Source of the DNA: Acidaminococcus hominis
GTDB taxonomy: Bacteria > Bacillota > Negativicutes > Acidaminococcales > Acidaminococcaceae
Direction: 5' to 3' (one strand)
Assembly (NCBI RefSeq): GCF_021044795.1
Contig: NZ_JAJNOP010000027.1
DNA: 30,206 nt
Shown: positions 15,087 to 21,841 of the stretch, piece by piece
Layout: every line of letters starts with the position of its first letter
How positions within the stretch are numbered: position 1 is the first letter of the stretch
Notes under the pieces: generated by a model
Told to the model about the DNA's origin: nothing
Seen by the model: the letters and a program-made list of their open reading frames with translations, nothing else
Databases searched by the model: none
Program-made: the position numbers and the translations under genes

Positions 15087-15334
15087 AAAAAAATACGTCC
15101 CGTCCCCTAAGGGACGAGACGTTACAGACCCGTGGTACCACCCTCATGACAGCAAAACTGCTGCCACTCGTATGCCGTAACGGGCATAAACCGGGTCTTT
15201 TACTGCTGTTTCAAAGACCGGCTCCAGAGTGATGTTCCTGCCTGCGCTCTCCTGTCCGGGCTCCCACTGTCCCCGAATCGCTGCACCGATTGCTGGCCGT
15301 ACTGTCTCTGTCATCGCCTTGTGTATTAAATTTA
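15087..15334 (-). ncRNA. T-box leader for isoleucine, upstream of ileS
   Basis: The minus-strand leader contains the T-box core GGGTGGTACCACGG (about 15128-15144) with UGGU, which pairs with the ACCA end of tRNA-Ile (discriminator A73). The specifier ATC (Ile) is at 15231-15233, in GGAACATCACTC. A terminator with a 10-bp stem (15097-15120) and seven T follows the antiterminator, and the ileS ribosome binding site lies straight after the T-run. Uncharged tRNA-Ile stabilises the antiterminator and turns ileS on. Confidence 0.93.
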
Positions 15335-15340
15335 CGCTTT

Positions 15341-15369
15341 ATTATACACTTCTTAGGATTTTCCGTCAA
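15341..15369 (-). promoter_or_regulatory. ileS promoter
   Basis: Minus-strand TTGACG (15364-15369) and a perfect TATAAT (15341-15346) spaced by 17 nt, just upstream of the T-box. It begins 18 nt beyond the end of the methyltransferase gene. Confidence 0.8.
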
Positions 15370-15387
15370 TAAACCTTTCGCCCTTTG

Positions 15388-16170
15388 CTAGGCCTTTTGG
15401 CCCTGGGAACCCAAAAACAGGAGAATTCCTCCAGCAATGGCCACGTTCAGGCTTTCCGCCTGGCCTGCCATAGGAATCATGATTTTGGTATCCGCCTGGG
15501 CAAGAAGCGCCGGGTCCACCCCTTCCGCTTCGCTGCCCATAACCAGGGCAGTTTTTTGGGGCCAAGCGGTTTCCGTTACGTTCTTTGCCCCTTCCAGTGC
15601 TGTCGCCCACAGGGTAAACTGCTCCTTCCGGCACCAGTTTAACAGCTCTTCCTGGGTCACCCCGGTAAACACCGGCAGGTGGAACAGGGAGCCCATGGTG
15701 GAGCGCACCACCTTGGGGTTGTACAGGTCCGCCGTCTCTGCCAAAAGAATCACCCCGGCAGCCCCCAGGGCATCGGCGGTCCGAATCAGGGTCCCGGTGT
15801 TGCCCGGGTCCCGGATTTTATCAAGCACCAATACCAGACCCTTGGCCGGGTGAAAATCCTTTAACGGGGTTTCTTTTAGGGCCACCAAAGCCGCCACCCC
15901 CTGGGGATCTTCCGTAGCCGTGATTTTTTCCATCACCGCTTCGGTTACCTGGTAATAGGGCGTGTCTCCAGCATCCGCTTCCTGGGTCCATTCTTCCGGC
16001 AGTTTGGTAAAGAAGTAGGCCTGGATCTGCCAGGAAGAACGCCGGGCTTCGTCCACCGCCCGCTTGCCCTCCAGCAGGAACAGCTGCTCCCGCTGCCGGT
16101 ATTTTTTCACTTTCAGGGAAGCTGCCCGCTTCACCAAATCATTTTTTAGGGATGTAATTTCACTGATCAT
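15388..16170 (-). CDS. TrmH/SpoU-family RNA 2'-O-methyltransferase
   Basis: A 260-residue SPOUT-class enzyme that transfers a methyl group from SAM to a ribose 2'-OH of rRNA or tRNA. An N-terminal substrate-binding domain begins ITSLKNDLVKRAASLKVKKYRQREQLFLLEG. The catalytic domain shows all three SPOUT motifs: DKIRDPGNTGTLIRTADALG (about residues 113-132), VMGSEAEGVDP with the SAM-binding loop, and IPMAGQAESLNVAIAGGI forming the trefoil knot. It resembles RlmB/TsnR-type 23S rRNA methyltransferases; the exact target nucleotide cannot be told from sequence. Its ATG overlaps the ktrA stop (ATGA), so it is coupled to the potassium genes. Confidence 0.88.
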   Translation of the reverse strand: MISEITSLKNDLVKRAASLKVKKYRQREQLFLLEGKRAVDEARRSSWQIQAYFFTKLPEEWTQEADAGDTPYYQVTEAVMEKITATEDPQGVAALVALKETPLKDFHPAKGLVLVLDKIRDPGNTGTLIRTADALGAAGVILLAETADLYNPKVVRSTMGSLFHLPVFTGVTQEELLNWCRKEQFTLWATALEGAKNVTETAWPQKTALVMGSEAEGVDPALLAQADTKIMIPMAGQAESLNVAIAGGILLFLGSQGQKA

Positions 16171-16826
16171 ATACCGTCCTCCAGGGCTTCTACGCTTTGC
16201 CGGGACCCGATGACCACCATCATATCCCCGGCCAGCAGGGCCTTGGTAGGATCCAGGCTGATTTCCGTGGTGCCGTCTTCATGCTTCACCGCCACCACGT
16301 TGACTTTGTATTTCCGCCGCACATCCAAATCTGCCAGGCTCTTGCCCACCATTTTCTCGGAGATGGCAATTTCCATCAGGCACATATTGTCCGACAGCTC
16401 GATAAAGTCCATGATATTGGTATAAGCCAGGTTATGGCCTACCCGCCGGCCCATATCCCGTTCCGGATAGATGACCCGGGTGGCTCCCAGCTTCTCCAGC
16501 ATTTTTCCGTGCAGGGTGGAGGAAGCCTTGGCCACAATGGTCTTTACCCCGGTTTCCTTCATGAGCATGGTGCACAGAAGGCTGGGTTCCAGGTCCCCAA
16601 TGGCCACAATGGCTACGTCAAAGTTCCGGATACCCAGGCTTTTGACGGTTTTTTCGTCAATGACGTCGCACAGCACCACATGGGTCAGCTTATCCGCCAT
16701 ATCCTGGACGGCATCCTCGTCCTTGTCCACCCCCAGCACATCGTGCCCCAGGTGAACCAGGGTTTCTCCTACGCTGCTGCCGAACCGGCCCAGGCCCCAG
16801 ATTACAAACTGCCGTTTTTCTTTCAT
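16167..16826 (-). CDS. ktrA: Potassium-channel regulatory subunit (KtrA/TrkA type, RCK domains)
   Basis: A 219-residue cytoplasmic gating-ring subunit. The RCK-N nucleotide-binding fold starts with GLGRFGSSVG (Gly11, Gly13, Gly16) and Asp34 in VDKDED at the end of the second strand, which marks ATP/NAD(H) binding. The RCK-C domain occupies about residues 135-219 (SDNMCLMEIAISEKMVGKSLADLD...) and in other members binds c-di-AMP. It pairs with the channel gene 15 nt upstream and gates potassium uptake. Length is the usual KtrA/KtrC size (about 220 residues), not the double-domain TrkA of enterobacteria. Confidence 0.92.
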   Translation of the reverse strand: MKEKRQFVIWGLGRFGSSVGETLVHLGHDVLGVDKDEDAVQDMADKLTHVVLCDVIDEKTVKSLGIRNFDVAIVAIGDLEPSLLCTMLMKETGVKTIVAKASSTLHGKMLEKLGATRVIYPERDMGRRVGHNLAYTNIMDFIELSDNMCLMEIAISEKMVGKSLADLDVRRKYKVNVVAVKHEDGTTEISLDPTKALLAGDMMVVIGSRQSVEALEDGI

Positions 16827-16841
16827 GATTTCTATGTACTC

Positions 16842-18173
16842 CTAACCAATGATGATTTTTTCTTCCGGGTACCGGATATGGCCGCTGTCTTTCCGGGCCG
16901 TCAGCGCCAGGGCAAAGGTCATAACCCCTACCCGGCCAGTGTACATGGTCAGCGTCAGGATAATCTTGCTGGCCGTGCACAAATGCTGGCTGAGTCCCGT
17001 GGAAAGGCCCACGGTTGCGTAGGCGGAAACCACTTCAAAAAGTGCATACAAAAAGCTGGTATCTTCCAGATAGGTGATGCACAGCACCGCTGCCGTCACC
17101 CAGATCAGCGACATGCTGGTAATGGCAAAGGCCTGGAACATGGTCTCGTCCCCAATGCGCCGGCCGTAGACCACACACTCGTCCTTGCCGTGGAGCACCT
17201 GCCAGATATTCAGCAGCAGCAGGGCAAAGGTAGTGGTCTTGATCCCGCCGCCGGTGGAAGCCGGGGACGCGCCGATAAACATCAGGAGAATGGTCAGCAC
17301 CATGGTGGGACTGCGCATACTGTTGATGTCCACCGTGTTAAAGCCCGCCGTACGGGGACTTACTGACTGGAACAGGCTGGCCCAGAACTGGCCTGCCGGG
17401 GAAAGGCTTCCAATAGTGCCCATATTCCCATGCTCCAAAAAGGCAAACCCCACGGTACCGGCCACAATAAGAGCTGCCGTGGCCACCAGCACCATTTTGC
17501 TGTGAAGCCGCAGCCGGGCAAACCGGAATTTCTTTTCCAGACAGTCGCTCATCACCGCAAAGCCCAAGCCGCCCAAAACAATCAAAATACAGATTACCAG
17601 ATTGATGGTGGGGTCCGTTACGTAGCGCACCAGGCTCTGGTACTGGCCAAACAAATCAAAGCCTGCATTGCAGAAGGCCGAGATGGCGTGCCAATAGCCG
17701 TAGTAGATGCCTCGAAGGCCAAATTCCGGATAGAACCGGAAGGCTAAAATAGTACCGAAAAAGCCCTCAATGGCCAGGGTATATTTGGCCACCCGGATAC
17801 ACATCCGCACCAGCCCTTCCATATCGTTCTGGTTCAGGGAAGCCTGGATGTTCAGCCGGTCCTGAAGGCTGATTCTCCGGCCCATGGCCACAGAAAACAG
17901 CGTAGCAAACAGCATCAGGCCCAGGCCCCCCAATTGGATCAGGGCAATGAGCACCAGCTGGCCGAACAGGGAAAAATAAGTCCCCGTATCCACTACCACA
18001 AGGCCGGTAACGCAGGAAGCGGAAGCCGCTGTAAACAGCGCATCCACAAAAGGCAGCCAAGTGCCCTGGGCACTGGACAGGGGCAGCATAAGCAGCAGTG
18101 CCCCTGTAAGAATCAGCCCGGCAAAGGTGAGCGCAATAATCTGTGACGGGGAAAAATGATGTACCCTGCTCAA
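16842..18173 (-). CDS. ktrB: Potassium uptake membrane subunit (KtrB/TrkH superfamily)
   Basis: A 443-residue membrane protein with about eight to ten hydrophobic segments. It shows the four-repeat pore architecture of the SKT family; selectivity-filter-like glycines occur in ASASCVTGLVVVDT, SAFCNAGFDLFGQ, VSPRTAGFNTVDI and VSAYATVGLSTGL. It forms the K+ (or Na+-coupled K+) translocating unit with the RCK subunit encoded downstream. The predicted start is a TTG (18173); GGAGG lies 10 nt upstream, inside the last codons of the preceding gene, which supports it despite the rare start codon. The genes are 7 nt apart, so cotranscription with the oxidoreductase gene is likely. Confidence 0.9.
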   Translation of the reverse strand: MSRVHHFSPSQIIALTFAGLILTGALLLMLPLSSAQGTWLPFVDALFTAASASCVTGLVVVDTGTYFSLFGQLVLIALIQLGGLGLMLFATLFSVAMGRRISLQDRLNIQASLNQNDMEGLVRMCIRVAKYTLAIEGFFGTILAFRFYPEFGLRGIYYGYWHAISAFCNAGFDLFGQYQSLVRYVTDPTINLVICILIVLGGLGFAVMSDCLEKKFRFARLRLHSKMVLVATAALIVAGTVGFAFLEHGNMGTIGSLSPAGQFWASLFQSVSPRTAGFNTVDINSMRSPTMVLTILLMFIGASPASTGGGIKTTTFALLLLNIWQVLHGKDECVVYGRRIGDETMFQAFAITSMSLIWVTAAVLCITYLEDTSFLYALFEVVSAYATVGLSTGLSQHLCTASKIILTLTMYTGRVGVMTFALALTARKDSGHIRYPEEKIIIG

Positions 18174-18180
18174 GAATTTC

Positions 18181-19197
18181 TTACCTCCGAATCATGGCGC
18201 TGCTGATTTCGCTAAGGGAAGCAGCCCCGCACATTTCCATGGTGTCCGCCAGCTCAGCACCCAGTTTGGCAGCCAGCAGCTTGACCCCTTCCTTGCCGCC
18301 GCCATAAACGGCAGTCACAAAGGGTCTGGCAATAACCACGGCATCAGCGCCCATGGCCAAAGCCTTGAATACATCTACGCCGGTGCGGATGCCGCCGTCC
18401 ACCAGGATCTTCAGGCCGGAACCTTTGACAGCTTCCACAATTTCCGGCAGCACTTCTGCCGTTGCAGGACTTTGGTCCAGTACCCGGCCCCCATGGTTGG
18501 ATACGATGATGGCAGCTGCCCCGGCTTCTTTGGCCTTCAGGGCACCCTTAACGCTCATGATGCCCTTGACAATAAAGGGACGGCCAGCCAGGCCGATGAT
18601 TTCTGCCATTTCGGCCACGGATTTGCTCCCGGCAGGGGGCACAAAGTTTTTCAGGAAAGGCAGTCCGGCCGCATCCACGTCCATAGCCACCGCAAAGGCA
18701 CCAGCATCTTTTACCAGCGCCATTTTTTCAGCAATCATCTGGGTATTCCAGGGTTTTACCGTGGGCACGCCCAAGCCCCCGCAGGCTTTGATGGCCTGGG
18801 TGGCACCCTGCATGACCTGGGGATCCATGCCGTCGCCGGTAAAGGCAGCAATGCCCGCTTCGGCGCAGCCAGGAACCAGCTCCGCATTGTAGGTTACGTC
18901 ATTGTACTTATCGCTGTAGTGCATGGCCACAGCACCCACCGGGCCAGCAAAAATCGGGTATTTAAAAGTACGGCCAAACAGTTCGATGGAGGTATCCACC
19001 GGCCGCTTTTCACACAGGGTGTCCATCACAACCCGGACTTCCTGCCATTTGTTGTAGTTGCGGATGGCCGTATCCCCTACACCTTTGGCGCCAGGGCCAG
19101 GAATGGTATTGCGGCAGGCAACGCCATTGCACACCGGGCAGCCTTTGCACTTGCCTAAAACCTTTTTCGCTTCTTCCATTACCTCTTTATAATCCAT
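18181..19197 (-). CDS. FMN-dependent alpha-hydroxy-acid dehydrogenase with a Cys-rich N-terminus
   Basis: A 338-residue TIM-barrel flavoprotein of the (S)-2-hydroxy-acid dehydrogenase/oxidase family (lactate oxidase, glycolate oxidase, FMN). The ATG at 19197 has GGAG 9 nt upstream and is preferred over a GTG three codons earlier. The catalytic base and substrate-binding residues sit in SNHGGR, and FMN-binding segments include PIFAGPVGAVAM, FIVKGIMSV and LVDGGIRTGVDV. The N-terminus adds Cys17, Cys20, Cys23 and Cys28 (C-x2-C-x2-C-x4-C), resembling an Fe-S ligand set; this is found in anaerobe members and could pass electrons on from FMN instead of using oxygen. It opens an operon with ktrB and ktrA. 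Confidence 0.88.
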   Translation of the reverse strand: MDYKEVMEEAKKVLGKCKGCPVCNGVACRNTIPGPGAKGVGDTAIRNYNKWQEVRVVMDTLCEKRPVDTSIELFGRTFKYPIFAGPVGAVAMHYSDKYNDVTYNAELVPGCAEAGIAAFTGDGMDPQVMQGATQAIKACGGLGVPTVKPWNTQMIAEKMALVKDAGAFAVAMDVDAAGLPFLKNFVPPAGSKSVAEMAEIIGLAGRPFIVKGIMSVKGALKAKEAGAAAIIVSNHGGRVLDQSPATAEVLPEIVEAVKGSGLKILVDGGIRTGVDVFKALAMGADAVVIARPFVTAVYGGGKEGVKLLAAKLGAELADTMEMCGAASLSEISSAMIRR

Positions 19198-19242
19198 AGG
19201 TAACACTCCCCCCTGTTGTTCAGGAATTTACATTTTTCCCCT

Positions 19243-19253
19243 ATTATACCACA
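19243..19253 (-). promoter_or_regulatory. Extended -10 promoter of the hydroxy-acid dehydrogenase operon
   Basis: Minus-strand TGGTATAAT (TATAAT at 19243-19248) about 45 nt before the ATG; a -35-like TTCTTC at 19266-19271 is weak. It is divergent from the sodium-pump promoter. Confidence 0.5.
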
Positions 19254-19272
19254 AGGGACCCAGGAGAAGAAC

Positions 19273-19301
19273 TTGCGTAAACGAGAAAAATGCCTTATAC
19301 T
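19273..19301 (+). promoter_or_regulatory. Promoter of the sodium-pump operon
   Basis: TTGCGT (19273-19278) and TATACT (19296-19301) are 17 nt apart. Transcription would start near 19308, giving a leader of about 190 nt that contains an intrinsic terminator. Confidence 0.65.
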
Positions 19302-19307
19302 AGTTGT

Positions 19308-19441
19308 GTAATCTTTATGGGTGTTCGGTCAACTCGAGAGGCGCGGCCCCAACAAAACTGCATAATCCCTTTCTACGGATGGCACGGGGGTAGAAAGGCT
19401 GTAGAGGACCTGGCATTGAAAAATGTTGGGTCCTCTTTTTT
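19308..19441 (+). ncRNA. Candidate riboswitch-like leader RNA of the sodium-pump operon
   Basis: The leader ends in a strong terminator: AGAGGACC (19403-19410) pairs with GGTCCTCT (19429-19436), continued through wobble pairs and CATT/AATG to a GAAA tetraloop, then a T-run to 19441. Upstream, GGTC (19327-19330) and CTC (19333-19335) can instead pair with GACC (19407-19410) and GAG (19404-19406), which would break the terminator. Inside this alternative stem is a perfect 9-bp hairpin (19368-19376 with 19390-19398). Its loop GGGG (19386-19389) can pair with CCCC at 19347-19350 as a pseudoknot. I do not recognise the class. Confidence 0.6.
19403..19441 (+). terminator. Leader terminator (attenuator) before the sodium-pump gene
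   Basis: A 15-bp stem (three wobble pairs) capped by GAAA and followed by six T residues, 56 nt before the start codon of the first gene. Its position between promoter and gene makes it an attenuator, not a gene-end terminator. Confidence 0.85.
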
Positions 19442-19496
19442 CAGGGATTTTCCCCTCCCGTGCCGGGAAGACAAAATTTTGCTGAGGTGATGATGT

Positions 19497-20648
19497 ATGT
19501 CTAGCACAAGTACCGTATTCCAGGAATTATTTGCCGGCGTCATGGGTATGTCGGACCCCACGGTCTGGATTATGTTTGCCGTCGGTTTCCTGCTGATCTA
19601 CCTGGGAGTCAAGAAGGGCTACGAGCCCGTTCTCCTGTTCCCTATGGGACTAGGCTGTATCCTGGCCAACATTCCCGGCCATTTTGCCGTAATGCCCACG
19701 GGCGGCGGGGAGCCGGGCTTTCTCACCGTCCTGTACCAGGCCGGCATTGCCAACGAACTGTTCCCGGTGCTGATTTTTATCGGCATTGGCGCCATGTGCG
19801 ACTTTGCCCCCCTGCTCCGTGCCCCCTACATGATGCTGTTTGCAGCCGCCGCCCATTTGGGGATTTTTGCCGCCACCATCTGCGCAGCCCTGGTGGGTTT
19901 CCCCTTTAACGAAGCAGCTTCCATCGGCATCATAGGTGCAGCCGACGGCCCCACCACCATCTTCGTGGCCCAGAAATTTGCCACGGAAATGCTGGCACCT
20001 CTTACGGTAACTGCCTTCTGTTACATGTCCCTGGTGCCCATTATCCAGCCGCCCATTGTGAAACTGCTGACCAGCAAGGAAGAACGGCGGATCAAGATGC
20101 ACTATAAGGAAGAAAAGCCCGTTTCCCAAACGGCCCTGTTCCTGTTTCCCCTGATGGTCACCCTGGTAGCCGGTATCCTGGCGCCCATTTCCGTTCCCCT
20201 GATTGGAGCCCTGATGTTCGGCAATCTGCTGAAGGTATCCGGAGTTTGTGACTCCCTGGCCAAAACGGCCCAAAACGAGCTCACCAACCTGGTAACCCTG
20301 CTGCTGGGCATTACCGTAGGCGCCACCATGACCGCGGAAAATATCCTGACCATCCAGGTCCTGAAGATTCTCTGCCTGGGTGCCGTAGCCTTCGTATTTG
20401 ATACGGTGGGCGGTCTGCTGTTTGCCAAATTGGCCAACCTGTTTCTGACCAAAAAAATCAACCCCATGATTGGGGCCTGTGGCATTTCCGCCTTCCCCAT
20501 TTCCGGCCGGGTAATTGCCAAAATGGCCCTGAAGGAAGACCCCAGCAACTTCATTATCCAGCAGGCCATCGGCGTCAACGTAGCGGGCCAGGTGGCTTCT
20601 GTGGTAGCAGGCGGCCTTGTTATGGCGCTGATTCCGGTTCTCATGTAA
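19497..20648 (+). CDS. Sodium-ion-pumping decarboxylase, beta subunit (GcdB/OadB/MmdB family)
   Basis: A 383-residue polytopic membrane protein that couples decarboxylation of a carboxybiotin to sodium export. Family signatures are clear: IGAADGPTTIF with Asp150, equivalent to the Na+-binding Asp203 of Klebsiella OadB, and GACGISAFPISGRVI with the conserved Ser near residue 330. About nine to eleven hydrophobic segments are present. Glutaconyl-CoA, methylmalonyl-CoA or oxaloacetate decarboxylase cannot be told apart by this subunit; glutaconyl-CoA is likely if this is Acidaminococcus. GAGGTG lies 7 nt before the ATG. A small OadG-like subunit follows 10 nt later, but no biotin carrier or carboxyltransferase gene lies in the window. 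Confidence 0.93.
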   Translation: MSSTSTVFQELFAGVMGMSDPTVWIMFAVGFLLIYLGVKKGYEPVLLFPMGLGCILANIPGHFAVMPTGGGEPGFLTVLYQAGIANELFPVLIFIGIGAMCDFAPLLRAPYMMLFAAAAHLGIFAATICAALVGFPFNEAASIGIIGAADGPTTIFVAQKFATEMLAPLTVTAFCYMSLVPIIQPPIVKLLTSKEERRIKMHYKEEKPVSQTALFLFPLMVTLVAGILAPISVPLIGALMFGNLLKVSGVCDSLAKTAQNELTNLVTLLLGITVGATMTAENILTIQVLKILCLGAVAFVFDTVGGLLFAKLANLFLTKKINPMIGACGISAFPISGRVIAKMALKEDPSNFIIQQAIGVNVAGQVASVVAGGLVMALIPVLM

Positions 20649-20658
20649 AGGAGGCTTT

Positions 20659-20820
20659 ATGATGACAAATAGTGTACAAGCTGCTTTGGAACTTCTGGTA
20701 ATCGCCTATCCCCTGGTCTTTGTGGTTATGGCCCTGTTTGCCGCCATTACCTACGGCCTGGTAAAATTGTTCCCGGTGAGCCCCGATGCGGTGCCTGCCG
20801 GCAGCAAAAGAAAACGCTAA
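20659..20820 (+). CDS. OadG-like small membrane subunit of the sodium pump
   Basis: A 53-residue protein translated from an ATG-ATG pair with a perfect AAAGGAGG site 4-5 nt upstream, 10 nt after the beta-subunit stop. It has one membrane helix near the N-terminus (about residues 10-36, VIAYPLVFVVMALFAAITYGLVKLF) and a short basic tail. OadG/MmdD/GcdD subunits have one N-terminal helix plus an extended Pro/Ala-rich tail of 60 or more residues; this one is short and keeps only the membrane part, ending in a Lys/Arg cluster. It probably stabilises the complex with the beta subunit. A terminator follows immediately. Confidence 0.8.
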   Translation: MMTNSVQAALELLVIAYPLVFVVMALFAAITYGLVKLFPVSPDAVPAGSKRKR

Positions 20821-20832
20821 TCCATTATCCCC

Positions 20833-20862
20833 TTGTTTCTCCTGCGCTCCTTCTTTTATAAT
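20833..20862 (+). promoter_or_regulatory. Candidate promoter of the tautomerase-nitroreductase pair, inside the preceding terminator
   Basis: TTGTTT (20833-20838) and a perfect TATAAT (20857-20862) are 18 nt apart, and the -10 lies in the loop of the upstream terminator hairpin. The start would fall in the 3' arm of the hairpin. The -35 is poor, so this is a weak call. Confidence 0.35.
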
Positions 20863-20879
20863 AGAAGGAGCGCTTTTTT
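20844..20879 (+). terminator. Terminator of the sodium-pump operon
   Basis: GCGCTCCTTCT (20844-20854) and AGAAGGAGCGC (20863-20873) form an 11-bp perfect stem with an AT-rich loop, then six T. It begins 23 nt after the small-subunit stop. Confidence 0.9.
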
Positions 20880-20912
20880 ATTACCCTGTTTCACCGAAGA
20901 AAGGAGATTGCC

Positions 20913-21140
20913 ATGCCTTACGTTGCTTTGAAAGTATATCCCAAAGATCCGGAAACCGAAAAGAAACTGGCGGATAAAATCTACCAGGATATTCTGGACA
21001 TCTGGGGCTGCCCTCCCCAGGCCATCCATATTTCCCTGGAGGAAGTAGCTCCGGAGGACTGGAACGAAAAAGTCCGGGAACCCGAAATTGACACCAAGCT
21101 GGATAAGATGCTGGTGCTGGACGGCGTGAAGAAATACTAA
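20913..21140 (+). CDS. 4-oxalocrotonate-tautomerase-family protein
   Basis: A 75-residue protein of the tautomerase superfamily. It begins Met-Pro-Tyr-Val; after Met removal the N-terminal Pro would be the catalytic base, as in 4-OT. The betaalphabeta pattern fits (VALKVYP, a Lys-rich helix, then AIHISLEEV). The chain is a little longer than classical 4-OT (62 residues), like PptA/YrdN-type members, and the usual second-site Arg residues are not obvious, so the substrate is uncertain. AAAGGAG lies 7 nt upstream. It is followed by a nitroreductase gene 39 nt later, probably in one transcript. Confidence 0.8.
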   Translation: MPYVALKVYPKDPETEKKLADKIYQDILDIWGCPPQAIHISLEEVAPEDWNEKVREPEIDTKLDKMLVLDGVKKY

Positions 21141-21179
21141 GCCGCCCGAAAATCACATTGCCAAAAAGGAGAAGACCCC

Positions 21180-21782
21180 ATGATTCCTGAAATTGAAACC
21201 CGCCGCAGCATCCGAAAATACCAGGCTAAACCCGTACCCCGGGAGCTGCTGTTAGACGTACTCAAGGCAGCCCAGCTGGCTCCTTCTGGGAAAAATCGCC
21301 AGCCCTGGCACTTTGTGGTGTTGGAGGACTCTGCCAAGGAACAGGCCTGCTCCCTATTGGAACAGGGAATCCGCCGGGAACGCCAGAACCACGACTTTCT
21401 GCCTGGTTCCGCCTTTGGTCTGCCAGATGCCCGGATGACCCTGATGACCATGCGCCAGGCTCCGGTGGTCATCCTGGTGTACAACACCAATGCCCCGGCT
21501 GAGCTGACGGATCTAATTGGCGCTGACGCCCGCTTTAAGGAGCAGTGCGACCTGCTGTCCATTGGCGCCGCCCTGGAAAACCTGATTCTGGAAGCCACCC
21601 GGCTGGGCCTGGGCTCCCTGTGGATAGGCAACACCTGCTTTGCCTATCCGGAGCTTACCGCCCTAGGCCGGCCGGATGCCATGCTGGTAGGCGCCGTTGC
21701 CCTGGGCTATCCGGACCAGGCTCCCAAAGCCCGGCCCCGGAAAAAGCTGGAAGAGCTGGTTACCTTCCGGTCCACTCTCTAG
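21180..21782 (+). CDS. Nitroreductase-family FMN oxidoreductase
   Basis: A 200-residue nitroreductase-fold enzyme, NAD(P)H- and FMN-dependent. The FMN phosphate-binding RRSIRKY at residues 8-14, the LAPSGKNRQPWHFVVL segment, and IGAALENLILEATRLGLGSLWIG near residues 123-145 are diagnostic. The C-terminal VGAVALGYPDQAPKARPRKKLEELV is the usual end that wraps over the dimer partner. These enzymes reduce nitro compounds, quinones or enones; the natural substrate is not predictable. AAAAGGAGAAG precedes the ATG. A bidirectional terminator ends the transcript. Confidence 0.9.
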   Translation: MIPEIETRRSIRKYQAKPVPRELLLDVLKAAQLAPSGKNRQPWHFVVLEDSAKEQACSLLEQGIRRERQNHDFLPGSAFGLPDARMTLMTMRQAPVVILVYNTNAPAELTDLIGADARFKEQCDLLSIGAALENLILEATRLGLGSLWIGNTCFAYPELTALGRPDAMLVGAVALGYPDQAPKARPRKKLEELVTFRSTL

Positions 21783-21792
21783 TTTTACCCCG

Positions 21793-21840
21793 TAAAAAAG
21801 CCGGGAACCTGTAAATACAGGTTCTCGGCGCTTTCTTTTA
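21793..21840. terminator. Bidirectional terminator between nitroreductase and the cystine symporter
   Basis: GCCGGGAACCTGT (21800-21812) and ACAGGTTCTCGGC (21817-21829) form a 13-bp stem with one wobble or mismatch. T-runs flank both sides (TTTCTTTTA on plus, six T on minus), so it can end both converging genes. Confidence 0.85.
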
Positions 21841-21841
21841 T

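Noticed and set aside
19308..19441. Lysine riboswitch (AGAGGCGCG in the sodium-pump leader resembles the L-box start)
   Set aside because: The leader is too short and lacks the other conserved L-box parts such as GCCGAAG.
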